This document shows positions 32,199 to 42,018 of a stretch of 64,000 nucleotides of DNA, in pieces. The notes beneath the pieces were generated by a model that worked only from the letters and a program-made list of their open reading frames with translations, did not search any database and was not told the DNA's origin. Numbering within the stretch: position 1 is the first letter of the stretch; every line of letters begins with the position of its first letter. Both the position numbers and the translations under genes were made by a program. Origin of the DNA: Pseudomonas sp. MYb118 (lineage in GTDB: Bacteria; Pseudomonadota; Gammaproteobacteria; Pseudomonadales; Pseudomonadaceae); the NCBI RefSeq assembly GCF_040947875.1, contig NZ_JBFRXN010000002.1, positions 620,001 through 684,000 of the forward strand, given 5' to 3'.

Positions 32199-33554
32199 TT
32201 ATTCCTGAACCGGTGTCAGCGCGACCCGCAAAGCGTCGATCGCACTGTCGCGAGCGGCGCTGTCGGCGAAGGTCGGGCTGTCGGCCACGCACTCGCCTTC
32301 CAGCCACACGCTGAAGCTCAGTGCTTCACTGCGCACGTCCAATGGCTGGCCGGCTTGCAGTTGTTTGCTCACCTGGCCGGCAGCTTTACCGTCGGCGAAG
32401 TTGCGCGACAACAGCAGTTGCTCGCCATCGGCCGCCAACAGACGGAAACGGAAACTGCCGTCGTCTTCACGGAAGCTGACGAAACGTGCTGCCTTCGCGG
32501 CCTTCTTCTTGGTGGTCGCCGCCACTTGCGCCTGGGCGACGAAAGAACGCAGGCCCACGGCCTCGCGCAGTTCGTTGAGGAACGGCGTGGCCACCGCACG
32601 GGCTTTTTTCGCACCGTGTTGCAGGATGTCTTCCAGGTCCGCCGGGCGCTCGATCAGCTGTTGATAACGCTCACGGGACTCGCCCAACTCGTTGTCCAGC
32701 AATTGGAACAGGCGGTTTTTCGCCTCGCCCCAACCCAGGCCCTGCAGCAGTTCGCTGCGGAACTCGTCGGCTTGCGCCGGGGTGGCAAAGGCCTGGAACA
32801 GGGTGAACAGGTGCGAGTTGTCCGGATCTTTCGCTTCGCCCGGGGCACGGGAGTCGGTAACGATCCGCGAAATCGCGTCTTTCATGTCCTTGGCGCTGCT
32901 GAACAACGGAATGGTGTTGTCGTAGCTTTTCGACATCTTGCGGCCGTCCAGGCCCGGCAAGGTGGCCACGCTTTCCTCGATCAGCGCTTCAGGCAGGGTG
33001 AAGAACTCCTTGCCCTGGCCAAACAGGTGGTTGAAGCGCTGGCCGATGTCGCGGGCCATCTCCACGTGCTGGATCTGGTCACGACCGACCGGCACCTTGT
33101 GCGCGTTGAACATCAGGATGTCCGCCGCCATCAGCACCGGGTAGCTGTACAAGCCCATGCTGATCCCGGCATCCGGGTCTTCGCCGGTCTCGACGTTCTT
33201 GTCCACCGAGGCCTTGTAGGCGTGGGCGCGGTTGAGCAGGCCCTTGGCGGCGACGCAGGTCAACAGCCAGGTCAGCTCGGGGATTTCCGGGATGTCGGAC
33301 TGGCGATAGAAGGTCACGCGCTCCACATCCAGGCCACCGGCCAGCCAGGTCGCGGCGATTTCCAGGCGCGAGCGCTGGATGCGCAGCGGGTCATCGCACT
33401 TGATCAGGGCGTGGTAGTCGGCCAGGAAATAGAACGAATCGGCATTGCTGTCACGGCTGGCGACGATCGCCGGGCGGATGGCGCCAGCGTAGTTGCCCAG
33501 GTGCGGCGTGCCGGTGGTGGTGATGCCGGTGAGGATACGGGTACGAGTCGTCAT
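32199..33554 (-). CDS. trpS: Tryptophan--tRNA ligase
   Basis: Class I aminoacyl-tRNA synthetase that charges tRNA-Trp. The N-terminal [13 protein letters not shown] contains the HIGH-type signature and [10 protein letters not shown] the KMSKS loop. The 451-residue form is about 110 residues longer than E. coli TrpS (334); the extra C-terminal domain (from about residue 345) is the long form usual in Pseudomonas. ATG 33552-33554 is used; an upstream in-frame ATG adds 8 unconserved residues. Confidence 0.95.
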   Translation of the reverse strand: MTTRTRILTGITTTGTPHLGNYAGAIRPAIVASRDSNADSFYFLADYHALIKCDDPLRIQRSRLEIAATWLAGGLDVERVTFYRQSDIPEIPELTWLLTCVAAKGLLNRAHAYKASVDKNVETGEDPDAGISMGLYSYPVLMAADILMFNAHKVPVGRDQIQHVEMARDIGQRFNHLFGQGKEFFTLPEALIEESVATLPGLDGRKMSKSYDNTIPLFSSAKDMKDAISRIVTDSRAPGEAKDPDNSHLFTLFQAFATPAQADEFRSELLQGLGWGEAKNRLFQLLDNELGESRERYQQLIERPADLEDILQHGAKKARAVATPFLNELREAVGLRSFVAQAQVAATTKKKAAKAARFVSFREDDGSFRFRLLAADGEQLLLSRNFADGKAAGQVSKQLQAGQPLDVRSEALSFSVWLEGECVADSPTFADSAARDSAIDALRVALTPVQE

Positions 33555-33578
33555 GGGTAATCGCTTGTCAGACTGCAA

Positions 33579-34208
33579 TCAATTCGAAAGACGCGGCAGG
33601 ATAAGATCCTTGAGATCGGTCAGCTTGCCATGAAAAAAGTGTCCGCATTCTGCCACTTTCAGCAGCTCATGGGGGCGCTGGAGTTGCGCAGACCAGTCGT
33701 AGACGACTTGCGGCTCGATGACTTCGTCGGTTTCCGGCTGGATCACGGTCAGTTCACCGTGCTGCGGCAGTGGATCGGCATCGCCCAGGCGCATGACCGC
33801 CGGCGCCACCATGAACAGGTGCTTGAGCTGCTCGCCGCCGGCTTCCAGGCGCCCGCCGAGGCTGGCGGCGACAAAACCGCCGAAGGAAAAGCCGAACAGG
33901 GTCAGTGGCAGATCAGGGTGCTTGGCCCGCAGCCATGCCGCCGCGGCCTGGGCATCATCGACCTCGCCGGTGCCCATGTCGTGGCTGCCGGCGCTGGCGC
34001 CGACGCCACGGTAGTTGAAACGCAGGGTGATCAAGCCGGCATCACGTGCGGTGCGCTGCAGGGTCGATACGACTTTATTGAGCATGGTGCCGCCCTGCAC
34101 CGGGTTGGGATGGCAGATCAATGCCACGCCACACGGGGCCTCGACTTCCAGGTAAAGGGCTTCCAGTTGACCCACCGGGCCATCAATCACTACAGGGGTT
34201 TCGCGCAT
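33579..34208 (-). CDS. Alpha/beta hydrolase
   Basis: A compact 209-residue alpha/beta-fold hydrolase. The oxyanion region is ALICHPNPVQGGTM, the nucleophile elbow is LFGFSFGGFVAASLGG (Ser), an acidic residue lies in VIQPETDEVI and the catalytic His is in AECGHFFHG. Similar proteins are annotated as dienelactone-hydrolase-like or CocE/NonD hydrolases of unknown substrate. It is 24 bases from trpS on the same strand, a conserved pairing in Pseudomonas that gives no functional clue. Start ATG 34206-34208. Confidence 0.85.
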   Translation of the reverse strand: MRETPVVIDGPVGQLEALYLEVEAPCGVALICHPNPVQGGTMLNKVVSTLQRTARDAGLITLRFNYRGVGASAGSHDMGTGEVDDAQAAAAWLRAKHPDLPLTLFGFSFGGFVAASLGGRLEAGGEQLKHLFMVAPAVMRLGDADPLPQHGELTVIQPETDEVIEPQVVYDWSAQLQRPHELLKVAECGHFFHGKLTDLKDLILPRLSN

Positions 34209-34352
34209 AAGCAAGAAAGGAACTCCGTGACCTTGATTCGGGTCGACTCGTCTAGCAAATTGTCTGTGCCAGTGTATTGCGAGTGAATCGCGGTATACAG
34301 CGCAGGTTCGAGCCGTTAACGTAAAGCAAAGCCGTTTATAGAGGAAGGACTC

Positions 34353-34790
34353 GTGGAACACTCGCTCTTAGTTTGGTTGTTGCCGACTCTTGCCCTGGTC
34401 GTGGGTGTCGCCATTGGTTTCCTGATCGCTCGCCTGGTGCCGAACGCGGCCCCGAGCAGCACGCAACGTCAGCTGGATGACATTCAGGAACGCTTCGACA
34501 GTTATCAGAACGAGGTGGTCACCCACTTCAACAGCACCGCATCGCTGGTCAAGAAACTGACTCAGAGCTACCAGGAAGTGCAGGATCATCTTGCCGAGGG
34601 CGCCAACCGCCTGGCCCTGGACGAGCAGACCCGCCAACGCCTGCTGGCTTCGCTGCACTCCGAGGCGAGCGTGGCCGCGCCACGCGAGCGCCTGACACCG
34701 CCGCGCAACCAGGAGCCGCCGCGCGACTACGCGCCAAAAGCCCCGAACGCACCGGGCATGCTCGATGAGCATTATGGCTTGAAGAAGTAA
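34353..34790 (+). CDS. zapG: YhcB/ZapG family inner-membrane protein (DUF1043)
   Basis: A 145-residue protein with an N-terminal membrane span (about 5-27, LVWLLPTLALVVGVAIGFLIA) and a long helical, coiled-coil cytoplasmic part (QRQLDDIQERFDSYQNEVVTHFNSTA). The C-terminal tail is proline-rich and disordered. E. coli YhcB/ZapG acts in envelope growth and division. The start is GTG 34353 with GAGGAAGG ahead. It is divergent from the alpha/beta hydrolase and followed by a strong terminator. Confidence 0.88.
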   Translation: MEHSLLVWLLPTLALVVGVAIGFLIARLVPNAAPSSTQRQLDDIQERFDSYQNEVVTHFNSTASLVKKLTQSYQEVQDHLAEGANRLALDEQTRQRLLASLHSEASVAAPRERLTPPRNQEPPRDYAPKAPNAPGMLDEHYGLKK

Positions 34791-34808
34791 GCAGCGTTCA
34801 CGCCAATG

Positions 34809-34846
34809 AAAAGCCCCCGGACAGGTGATTGTCCGGGGGCTTTTTT
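34809..34846 (+). terminator. Intrinsic terminator after zapG
   Basis: A 10-bp stem GCCCCCGGAC / GTCCGGGGGC with an 8-base loop, followed by six T. It also has an A-rich left flank. Confidence 0.9.
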
Positions 34847-34879
34847 GTGTCTGGTGGTTTTAGGGTGGCAGGTCTGGCC

Positions 34880-34948
34880 TATCGCGAGCAAGCTCGCTCC
34901 TACAGGGGCCAGCGGTGCTCTTGTAGGAGCGGGCTTGCCCGCGATAGG
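34880..34948. repeat. Inverted REP pair
   Basis: Facing REP units CTATCGCGAGCAAGCTCGC and GAGCGGGCTTGCCCGCGATAG, about 20 bp apart, between the zapG terminator and the end of doeD. Confidence 0.88.
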
Positions 34949-34972
34949 GCCATAAGCATCAACTCACAACCC

Positions 34973-36358
34973 TCAGCCCAACACCTCCCCCGCCACCTGA
35001 TCAATCGCCTCCTTGGTGATGCCCACGATCAGGTCCGCCTCCGCTTCGGTCAGTACCAGCGGTGGTGCAAACCCCAGGATGTCGCCGTGGGGCATCGCCC
35101 GGGCGACCATGCCGCGTTCCAGGCAAGCCGCCGAAACCTTCGGGCCCACCTTCAAGGCGGCATCGAAGGGCGTGCGCTGCTCGCGGTCCGCCATGAACTC
35201 GACCGCCGCCAGCATGCCGTCACCGCGCACTTCGCCTACCAGCGGGTGGCCTTCGAGGGTTTCGCGCAGCCGCCGGTTGAGGTACGCACCGACCTTGTCG
35301 GCATTGGACGTAAGGTTTTCCCGCTCGAGGATGTCGAGGTTGGCCAGGGCGGCGGCCGCGCAGACCGGGTGCCCGGAGTAGGTCCAGCCATGCCCCATCG
35401 GCCCCTGGGACTCGGAAGCCTTTTCGATCACATCCCACACCTTTTCGCCGACGATCACCGCCGACAACGGTGCATAGGCACTGGTCAGCCCTTTCGCGGT
35501 GGTAATCAGGTCCGGGCGCATGCCGTAGCGCTGGCTGCCCATCTTCGACCCCAGGCGACCAAAGGCGCAGACCACTTCATCGGCAATCAGCAACACGTCA
35601 TATTTGTTCAGCACGGCCTGGATCGCAGCCCAATAGCCAGCCGGTGGCACGATGATGCCGCCGGTGCCCATCAACGGCTCGCCGATGAACGCGGCCACGG
35701 TGTCCGGGCCTTCGGCCAGGATCATTTTTTCCAGCTCGTCGGCGCAATAACCGACGAACGCCGCTTCATCCATGCCGGTCGGCGCCTTGCGATACCAGTG
35801 CGGGCAAACGGTGTGCTTGATGCCTTCGGCCGGCAGGTCGAAATGCTGGTGGAAGCTGGGCAGGCCGGTCAGGCTGCCGGTCATGATGCCCGAGCCGTGA
35901 TAGCCACGGTCGCGGGAGATGATTTTCTTCTTCTGCGGCCGCCCCAGCACGTTGTTGTAATAGCGCACCAGCTTGATCTGGGTTTCGTTGGCATCGGAAC
36001 CGGACAGGCCGTAATAGACCTTTTTCATACCTTCCGGCGCCCAGTCGATGATGCGGCTCGACAGTTCGATGATGGCCTCGGTCGAGTGGCCCACGTAGGT
36101 GTGGTAGTAGGCCAGCTCCTTGGCCTGCTTGTAGATGGCGTCGGCCACTTCGGTACGGCCGTAGCCGATGTTGACGCAATACAGCCCGGCGAAGGCGTCG
36201 ATCAGTTCACGGCCTTCATGGTCGCGGATGCGGATGCCCGACGCGCTCTTGATGATGCGCCCCTTGAGCGCACCGCTGGCATGGTCATGGGCGTGGGTCG
36301 AGGGGTGCATGAAGTGGGCACGGTCTTGCTCGAACAGCGCGTCGAATTCTTGGTTCAT
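34973..36358 (-). CDS. doeD: Diaminobutyrate aminotransferase DoeD (class III PLP aminotransferase)
   Basis: A 461-residue class III (omega-type) aminotransferase. The PLP region shows GLSGSDANETQIKLVRYYNN, the aspartate motif LLIADEVVCAFGRLG and the Schiff-base Lys in TTAKGLTSAYAPL. In ectoine degradation DoeD converts L-2,4-diaminobutyrate to aspartate semialdehyde. The assignment comes from the partner gene 25 bp upstream (aldehyde dehydrogenase) and the surrounding ectoine genes. By sequence alone it could also be a GABA, putrescine or beta-alanine transaminase. Start ATG 36356-36358 has AAGGAG ahead; the frame stays open further upstream. Confidence 0.8.
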   Translation of the reverse strand: MNQEFDALFEQDRAHFMHPSTHAHDHASGALKGRIIKSASGIRIRDHEGRELIDAFAGLYCVNIGYGRTEVADAIYKQAKELAYYHTYVGHSTEAIIELSSRIIDWAPEGMKKVYYGLSGSDANETQIKLVRYYNNVLGRPQKKKIISRDRGYHGSGIMTGSLTGLPSFHQHFDLPAEGIKHTVCPHWYRKAPTGMDEAAFVGYCADELEKMILAEGPDTVAAFIGEPLMGTGGIIVPPAGYWAAIQAVLNKYDVLLIADEVVCAFGRLGSKMGSQRYGMRPDLITTAKGLTSAYAPLSAVIVGEKVWDVIEKASESQGPMGHGWTYSGHPVCAAAALANLDILERENLTSNADKVGAYLNRRLRETLEGHPLVGEVRGDGMLAAVEFMADREQRTPFDAALKVGPKVSAACLERGMVARAMPHGDILGFAPPLVLTEAEADLIVGITKEAIDQVAGEVLG

Positions 36359-36383
36359 GGCAATCTCCTTAAAAAGTCGGGCC

Positions 36384-37856
36384 TCAGAACTGGCCTTGAT
36401 GGTGCAGACAGAAGTATTTGGTCTCGACAAAGGCTTCGAAGCCCTCGGTGCCGCCTTCACGGCCCAGCCCCGAGGCTTTCATGCCCCCGAACGGGATCGG
36501 ATGGCCGGTGAATTTGACGCCGTTGACCGCGACCATCGCGTGGTCGAGCCGGCGGATCAGCGGGTAGATCAGGTCCAGGCGATTGGAACAAATGTAGGCC
36601 GCCAGACCGTATTCGGTGTCGTTGGCCATCTCGATGGCCTGGTCGAGGGTGTCGAACGGCATCACCCCGGCAATCGGTGCAAAGTTCTCTTCGCGGTAAA
36701 TGCGCATTTGCGGGGTGACATCCGCCAGCACCGTGGGCTGGTAGAACAGCCCGCCGAGTGCGTGGGCCTCGCCCCCCACCAGCCGTTGTGCGCCCTGCTG
36801 CAAGGCATCGGCCACGCGCTCGGCGGTTACGTCGAAGGCGGCCTGGTGCATCAACGGACCGATATCGACCTGCTGCTCACGCTCACCGAGCATGGCCGGG
36901 CCGACACGCAACTCACGGACTGCCGCGGCAAAGCGCTGGAGAAATTGCGGATAGATCGAGCGCTCGACCATGATCCGGTTGGCGGCGCAGCAATCCTGGC
37001 CGGATGTCTGGAACTTGGCTTCTACCGCCACCTTCACGGCCAGCGTCAGATCGGCATCGGCGCAGACAATGAAAGGCGCATTGCCGCCCAGTTCCAGCGC
37101 GACTTTCTTCACGTCCTGGGCAGCGGCTTGCAGCACCAGTTGACCGACGCGGGTGGACCCGGTGAAGCTCACCGAGCGTACGCGCTTGTCCTGCACCAGG
37201 GTCTGCATGGCCATCTGCGGCTCGCCCAACACCACGTTGAACACACCAGCGGGGAACCCCGCCTCTTCCGCCAGTTGCGCCAGGGCGAACGCCGAGTACG
37301 GGGTTTCGTGGGCCGGCTTGATGACCACGGTGCAACCGGCCGCCAGGGCTGCGGCAGCCTTGCGGGTGATCATCGCCGAAGGGAAATTCCACGGCGTCAG
37401 CAATGCACAGACGCCGACCGGCTCCTTGACCGTGCCCAGGTGAGCACCGGGGATGTGACTGGGAATGTTCTGCCCATACAGGCGTCGGGCCTCTTCGGCA
37501 AACCACGGGATGAAACTGGCGGCATAGGCGATTTCACCGCGGGACTCGGCCAGGGATTTGCCCTGCTCCAGGCTGAGAATCCGCGCCAGGTCTTCCTGAT
37601 GCTCGAGAATCAACGCCGCCCAACGCCGCAGAATCGCTCCGCGCGCTTCGAGGCTCTGCTCGCGCCAATCGGCGAACGCCCGGTGCGCGGCATCGACGGC
37701 CGCGACGATCTGCGGCTGATCGAGCATGGGCACATGGCCAATCAACGTCTGGTCCGCCGGGTTGTGCACGGCGATGCTGTGGCCGCTGTCGCTGTGCACC
37801 CAATGGCCATCGACGTAGCAAAGTGCTTTGAACAGCAAGGGATGTTTGTAGGTCAT
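36384..37856 (-). CDS. doeC: Aspartate-semialdehyde dehydrogenase DoeC (ALDH family)
   Basis: A 490-residue NAD(P)-dependent aldehyde dehydrogenase of the succinate-semialdehyde type. Visible motifs are TPWNFPSAMITRKAAAALAAGCTVVIKPA (cofactor), FTGSTRVGQ, ELGGNAPFIV (general-base Glu) and QTSGQDCCAANR, with the catalytic Cys in the GQ-C position and a second Cys next to it. In ectoine breakdown DoeC oxidises aspartate semialdehyde to aspartate. Linked with doeD as one operon, doeC first. GabD-like succinate semialdehyde activity cannot be excluded. Start ATG 37854-37856. Confidence 0.8.
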   Translation of the reverse strand: MTYKHPLLFKALCYVDGHWVHSDSGHSIAVHNPADQTLIGHVPMLDQPQIVAAVDAAHRAFADWREQSLEARGAILRRWAALILEHQEDLARILSLEQGKSLAESRGEIAYAASFIPWFAEEARRLYGQNIPSHIPGAHLGTVKEPVGVCALLTPWNFPSAMITRKAAAALAAGCTVVIKPAHETPYSAFALAQLAEEAGFPAGVFNVVLGEPQMAMQTLVQDKRVRSVSFTGSTRVGQLVLQAAAQDVKKVALELGGNAPFIVCADADLTLAVKVAVEAKFQTSGQDCCAANRIMVERSIYPQFLQRFAAAVRELRVGPAMLGEREQQVDIGPLMHQAAFDVTAERVADALQQGAQRLVGGEAHALGGLFYQPTVLADVTPQMRIYREENFAPIAGVMPFDTLDQAIEMANDTEYGLAAYICSNRLDLIYPLIRRLDHAMVAVNGVKFTGHPIPFGGMKASGLGREGGTEGFEAFVETKYFCLHHQGQF

Positions 37857-38010
37857 GGCGTGAACTCCGAACCGTGTGCGTGGAGTCCATGCTAGGGCAG
37901 CGAGGGGTTGGGCAATTGCGGTTTGGTGGGGGGTGGGCAGGTGGTTTTTTCTGATTGAGCGGGGGTGATTCAGAGGTTTTTGCGGTGGGGCTACCAACAT
38001 CAATCCCCCC

Positions 38011-38101
38011 CTGTGGGAGCGAGCCTGCTCGCGATGAGGCCAGCAATTTCAACATCACTGTTGCATGAGATACCGCATCGCGAGCAGGCTCGCTCCCACA
38101 G
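38011..38101. repeat. Inverted REP pair
   Basis: CTGTGGGAGCGAGCCTGCTC and its inverted partner GAGCAGGCTCGCTCCCACAG lie about 35 bp apart in the gap between doeC and the Lrp-type regulator gene. Confidence 0.9.
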
Positions 38102-38124
38102 TTTGTTGTGTGGTGATCTGGAGA

Positions 38125-38604
38125 TCAGGACTCCTGAGCCAGCTCCGCCGGCAACGCCCCGGCTGTCTTGATGGTCTTGGTGACGATGTAGGTGAAGTAC
38201 CGCTCGATGCCCAGGTCGTCGAGCAGCAACTGGTCGATGAAGCGCTGGTAATGGTCGATGTCCGGCGCCTGGATCATTGCCATGTAATCGACCCCTCCGC
38301 CGGTCGCGTAACAGAAGGCCACTTCGGGCGCGTCGCTCATGCGCTGTTCGAAACGGCGCATGTCCTGCGCGGTGTGCCGGGCCAGGGTGATTTCCACCAG
38401 CACCTGCTGGCTCTTGAACACCGCGCCCCAGTCGATCTGCGCCCGGTACCCTTTGATCAGGCCGAGGGCTTCCAGTTTGCGCACACGCTCCCAGGCCGGG
38501 GTGACCGACAGGTTGATCGCCTCGGCCAGGCTCGACTTGGTGATACGCCCGTCGTCAGCGAGGATCCGCAGGATTTTCAGGTCATAGCGATCGAGTTTGT
38601 GCAT
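38125..38604 (-). CDS. doeX: Lrp/AsnC family regulator of ectoine catabolism (DoeX-like)
   Basis: A 159-residue Lrp/AsnC protein. The N-terminal winged HTH (LDRYDLKILRILADDGRITKSSLAEAINLS, then VRKLEALGLIKGYRA) is followed by the RAM effector-binding domain from about residue 65. In known ectoine loci an AsnC/Lrp regulator is encoded beside doeA-doeB and responds to pathway intermediates, so this is probably DoeX/AsnC. The role is inferred from context. It lies between doeCD and doeB, flanked on both sides by REP elements. Confidence 0.82.
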   Translation of the reverse strand: MHKLDRYDLKILRILADDGRITKSSLAEAINLSVTPAWERVRKLEALGLIKGYRAQIDWGAVFKSQQVLVEITLARHTAQDMRRFEQRMSDAPEVAFCYATGGGVDYMAMIQAPDIDHYQRFIDQLLLDDLGIERYFTYIVTKTIKTAGALPAELAQES

Positions 38605-38635
38605 GGGCGAAGGGCTCCCGAATCAATAAGGCCCC

Positions 38636-38729
38636 CTGTAGGAGCGAGCTTGCTCGCGATGGCGGTGTATCAGTCACCATTGATCTCGACTGACACACCG
38701 CATCGCGAGCAAGCTCGCTCCTACAGGGG
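38636..38729. repeat. Inverted REP pair
   Basis: CTGTAGGAGCGAGCTTGCTC and the inverted GAGCAAGCTCGCTCCTACAG flank a spacer of about 40 bp between doeB and the Lrp-type gene. Confidence 0.9.
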
Positions 38730-38738
38730 TACATGGCG

Positions 38739-39740
38739 TCAGTCCAGTATGTCCGCAATCACTGCAATGGTGTCGCCACACTGCACCAACCCCGGGAAAT
38801 GCCTGGCTGCCAACAGGCCACTGCGGGCAGCGCGATACTCCACCGGGGACACGCCGCTGCGGGTGGCGTCGTAGACCCGGGCGATGACTTCGCCCTGGTC
38901 CACGGTGTCGCCCAGGTCGCGGCACATTTCCAGCAAACCGTCGTGTTCACTGGCGATGAAGCAATCGCCATCGGGCATGTCGAGCATGACCGACGGCGCC
39001 GTCTGCACCTCGCCCTGCAAAATCCCGGCATGCACCAGCAGGTTGCGCACGCCCCGCTCGGCGATCGCCACACTGCGTGCCGATGACGAACCGCCACCGC
39101 CCAACTCGGTGGTGACGAACACCTTGCCCTGCGACTCGGCGGCAGTGTCGTACATCGCCCCGGCATCCAGCTCCAGCATGCGCATGCTGTACGGCGCGTT
39201 GAACGCGCGCATGCCCGCCTCGCAACGTGCCTGCTGCTGTTTGTCCGGCAGCACATGGCACGCGGCGAAAGGCAGGAAATCCAGGGTGCGCCCGCCGGAG
39301 TGGATATCCAGCACGATGTCGGCCAGGGGCAGCAAGGTGCGGGTGAAGTAGTCAGCGATCTTCTCGGTCACCGTGCCGTCCGGCTTGCCGGGAAAACTGC
39401 GGTTGAGGTTGCCCTTGTCGATGGGCGACGTGCGCCGCCCGGCGTGAAACGCCGGGGTGTTCATGAACGGGATGATGATGACCCGCCCGCTGACCTCGGC
39501 GGCCGTCAGGCCTTGCGCCAATTTGCTCAGGGCCACCGGGCCCTCGTACTCGTCACCGTGGTTGCCGCCGGTGAGCAGCGCGGTCGGGCCTTCGCCGTTC
39601 GCGATGACCGTGACCGGGATCATCACCGCGCCCCAGGCCGAATCGTCCCGGGAATACGGCAGTTTGAGAAACCCGTGCTGCACGCCTTCGCGGCTGAAAT
39701 CCAGCGTGGCACTGATCGGGTTGGCAGGCAGATCGCTCAT
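38739..39740 (-). CDS. doeB: N-alpha-acetyl-L-2,4-diaminobutyrate deacetylase DoeB
   Basis: A 333-residue zinc-dependent deacylase of the succinylglutamate desuccinylase/aspartoacylase family. Zinc ligands are in TGGNHGDEYEGP and in DIVLDIHSGG; NRSFPGKPDGTVTEKIA is also typical. DoeB (EutE) removes the acetyl group from N-acetyl-diaminobutyrate formed by DoeA, giving L-2,4-diaminobutyrate and acetate. It follows doeA by 4 bases, which supports the name strongly. Confidence 0.92.
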   Translation of the reverse strand: MSDLPANPISATLDFSREGVQHGFLKLPYSRDDSAWGAVMIPVTVIANGEGPTALLTGGNHGDEYEGPVALSKLAQGLTAAEVSGRVIIIPFMNTPAFHAGRRTSPIDKGNLNRSFPGKPDGTVTEKIADYFTRTLLPLADIVLDIHSGGRTLDFLPFAACHVLPDKQQQARCEAGMRAFNAPYSMRMLELDAGAMYDTAAESQGKVFVTTELGGGGSSSARSVAIAERGVRNLLVHAGILQGEVQTAPSVMLDMPDGDCFIASEHDGLLEMCRDLGDTVDQGEVIARVYDATRSGVSPVEYRAARSGLLAARHFPGLVQCGDTIAVIADILD

Positions 39741-39744
39741 GGGC

Positions 39745-40935
39745 TCAATCCTTCACGAACAGTTGGCGTGGCACATTGCACAGCGTCTCGACGCCGGTGT
39801 CAGTGATCAGGATGCTCTCGGTGATTTCCAGCCCCCAATCGTCCATCCACAGGCCCGGCATGAAGTGGAACGTCATGCCTGGTTGCAACACGCTGGTGTC
39901 GCCGGGGCGCAGGCTCATGGTGCGCTCGCCCCAGTCCGGCGGATAACTGATACCGATCGGGTAGCCGCAGCGGCTGTCCTTGTGGATGCCGAACTTCTCC
40001 AGCACCTTGAAAAACGCCACGGCGATGTCACCGGTGGTGTTGCCCGGCTTGGCCGCTTCCAGGCCGGCGGCGATGCCTTCGACCACGGCTTTCTCGCCCT
40101 CGAGGAAATGTTGTGGCGGCTTGCCCAGGAACACCGTGCGCGACAACGGGCAGTGGTAACGCTTGTAGCAACCGGCGATCTCGAAAAAGGTGCCGGCGCC
40201 TGTTTCGAATGGCGAATCGTCCCAGGTCAGGTGCGGCGCGCTGGCATCGGCACCGGTCGGCAACAACGGCACGATGGCCGGGTAATCACCGCCATGGCCG
40301 TCGGCGCCCTGGATGCCGCTGCTGTAGATCTCGGCCACCAGCTCGTTCTTGCGCATGCCCGGCTCGATCCGTTCGAGGATCCGCCCGTGCATGTTTTCGA
40401 CGATGCGCGCGGCGATGCGCATGTAGGCGATTTCCTGTGGCGACTTGACCGCCCGCTGCCAGTTCACCAGCCCGACCGCATCGACCAGCCTGGCCTTGGG
40501 CAGATTCTTCTGCAGCGACAGATAGGCTGCAGCGCTGAAATAGTAGTTGTCCATTTCAACGCCGATGGTCAGCGCCTCCCAACCCCGGGCGGCGATCACT
40601 TCCCGCGACAGGTAGTCCATGGGATGGCGCTCGCGGGACTGCACGTAGATGTCCGGGTAACCGACGATGTTGTCCTGCTGCATGAACACCGTGCGCTTGG
40701 CGCCGTTGGCATCCTGGCCGCGTCCGAACCACACCGGCTCGCCATCCAGCGCCAGCAGCACGCACTGGTGAACATAAAACGACCAACCGTCGTAGCCGGT
40801 CAGCCAGGCCATGTTCGATGGATCGGTGACCAGCAACAGCTCGATGCCCTGGGCCTGCATGGCCACTCGCACCTTGGCCAGCCGCTGCGCATATTCCTCC
40901 CGGCTGAACGGGAGATTGACGACTATCTGAGACAT
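39745..40935 (-). CDS. doeA: Ectoine hydrolase DoeA
   Basis: A 396-residue member of the M24 creatinase/aminopeptidase-P (pita-bread) family that opens the ectoine ring to N-acetyl-diaminobutyrate. The N-terminal creatinase domain contains DPSNMAWLTGYDGWSFYVHQ. The C-terminal domain has GTFFEIAGCYKRYHCPLSRTVFLG, GYPIGISYPPDWGE and GMTFHFMPGLW, all typical of EutD/DoeA. It sits in the eutB-eutC-doeA-doeB run. Confidence 0.93.
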   Translation of the reverse strand: MSQIVVNLPFSREEYAQRLAKVRVAMQAQGIELLLVTDPSNMAWLTGYDGWSFYVHQCVLLALDGEPVWFGRGQDANGAKRTVFMQQDNIVGYPDIYVQSRERHPMDYLSREVIAARGWEALTIGVEMDNYYFSAAAYLSLQKNLPKARLVDAVGLVNWQRAVKSPQEIAYMRIAARIVENMHGRILERIEPGMRKNELVAEIYSSGIQGADGHGGDYPAIVPLLPTGADASAPHLTWDDSPFETGAGTFFEIAGCYKRYHCPLSRTVFLGKPPQHFLEGEKAVVEGIAAGLEAAKPGNTTGDIAVAFFKVLEKFGIHKDSRCGYPIGISYPPDWGERTMSLRPGDTSVLQPGMTFHFMPGLWMDDWGLEITESILITDTGVETLCNVPRQLFVKD

Positions 40936-40989
40936 GTACCTGCCCTCGTGTAGATGAAGCGGGATAAATGACGCGCGGATAAAAAACAG

Positions 40990-41982
40990 TCAGCTGCCGA
41001 ACTGAAACCCTTTGCCGGCCGAGCGCGCACGCTCGAACGCCAGATTGGCCATGGCCGTGTCCTGGGCGCCGGTACCGGTGAGGTCACACAGGGTGACTTG
41101 CGTGGCCTGCGTGCGACCGGGTCGTTGGCCGGCCAGCACCTGGCCCAGCTCGGCAAAGCCCGCCTCATCGCTGATGACGCCCGCGGCCAAGGCGTGGTGC
41201 AACTCGCCGAGAATGCGTGTCTGGCTCAGGCGATCAGCCACGTAGCGGTCGACCTGCGCCAACGCCTGCGGGGCAATTTCGTTCTTGTGCTCGGCATCCG
41301 ACCCCATGGCGGTAATGTGCAGGCCAGGATGCAAATGGCGCACGTCGATCAACGGCTCACGGCTCGGTGTGCAGGTGATGGCGATATCGACCCCGGTCAT
41401 GGCCTCGTCGACGCTCGCACAGGGCCGCACGTCCAGGCCGCTGTCGCGGGCCAATTCGACGCAGAAGGCCTGGGCCTTGGCCGAGTCCCGTGCCCACACC
41501 CGTACGTTGTCGATGGGACGCACCAGGCGCAGCGCCTGCAACTGTAATGCGGCCTGCTCGCCGGCGCCGATCAGCGCCACGCTGCGGCTGTCGGCCCGCG
41601 ACAGCGCCCGCGCCGCCACCGCCCCGGCCGCCGCCGTGCGCACGGCCGTCAGGTAACCGTTGTCCAGCAACAAGGCGTCGAGCAGGCCGGTGCGCGCCGA
41701 CAGCAGCATCATCATGCCGTTGAGGCTGGGCAGGCCGAGTTTCGGGTTATCGAAAAATCCCGGGCTGACCTTGATCGCAAAGCGCTCGAGGCCCGGCAGG
41801 TAGGCGGTTTTCACATCCACCTCGCCGTTGTGCTCGGGAATGTCCAGGCGCAGGATCGGCGGCATTGCCACCGCAGCAGTGGCCAGCAGCACGAAGGCTT
41901 GCTCGACGGCTTCGATACTGGGCAAATCCAGCGCCACACAGGCGCGCAGATCGGCTTCGCTCAACAACGTGATTTCACTCAT
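40990..41982 (-). CDS. eutC: Ectoine utilization protein EutC (ornithine cyclodeaminase family)
   Basis: A 330-residue ornithine cyclodeaminase/mu-crystallin fold protein with FAIKVSPGFFDN, LLDNGYLTAVRTAAAGAVAARAL and the NAD loop VALIGAGEQAALQLQAL. EutC homologues occur in ectoine catabolic clusters with EutA and EutB and are proposed to help process hydroxyectoine; the reaction is not settled. It lies between eutB (36-bp gap) and doeA (54-bp gap) on one strand. Confidence 0.88.
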   Translation of the reverse strand: MSEITLLSEADLRACVALDLPSIEAVEQAFVLLATAAVAMPPILRLDIPEHNGEVDVKTAYLPGLERFAIKVSPGFFDNPKLGLPSLNGMMMLLSARTGLLDALLLDNGYLTAVRTAAAGAVAARALSRADSRSVALIGAGEQAALQLQALRLVRPIDNVRVWARDSAKAQAFCVELARDSGLDVRPCASVDEAMTGVDIAITCTPSREPLIDVRHLHPGLHITAMGSDAEHKNEIAPQALAQVDRYVADRLSQTRILGELHHALAAGVISDEAGFAELGQVLAGQRPGRTQATQVTLCDLTGTGAQDTAMANLAFERARSAGKGFQFGS

Positions 41983-42018
41983 CGACGCGTGCTCCCGTGG
42001 AGTCGTTATGGTGGGTGT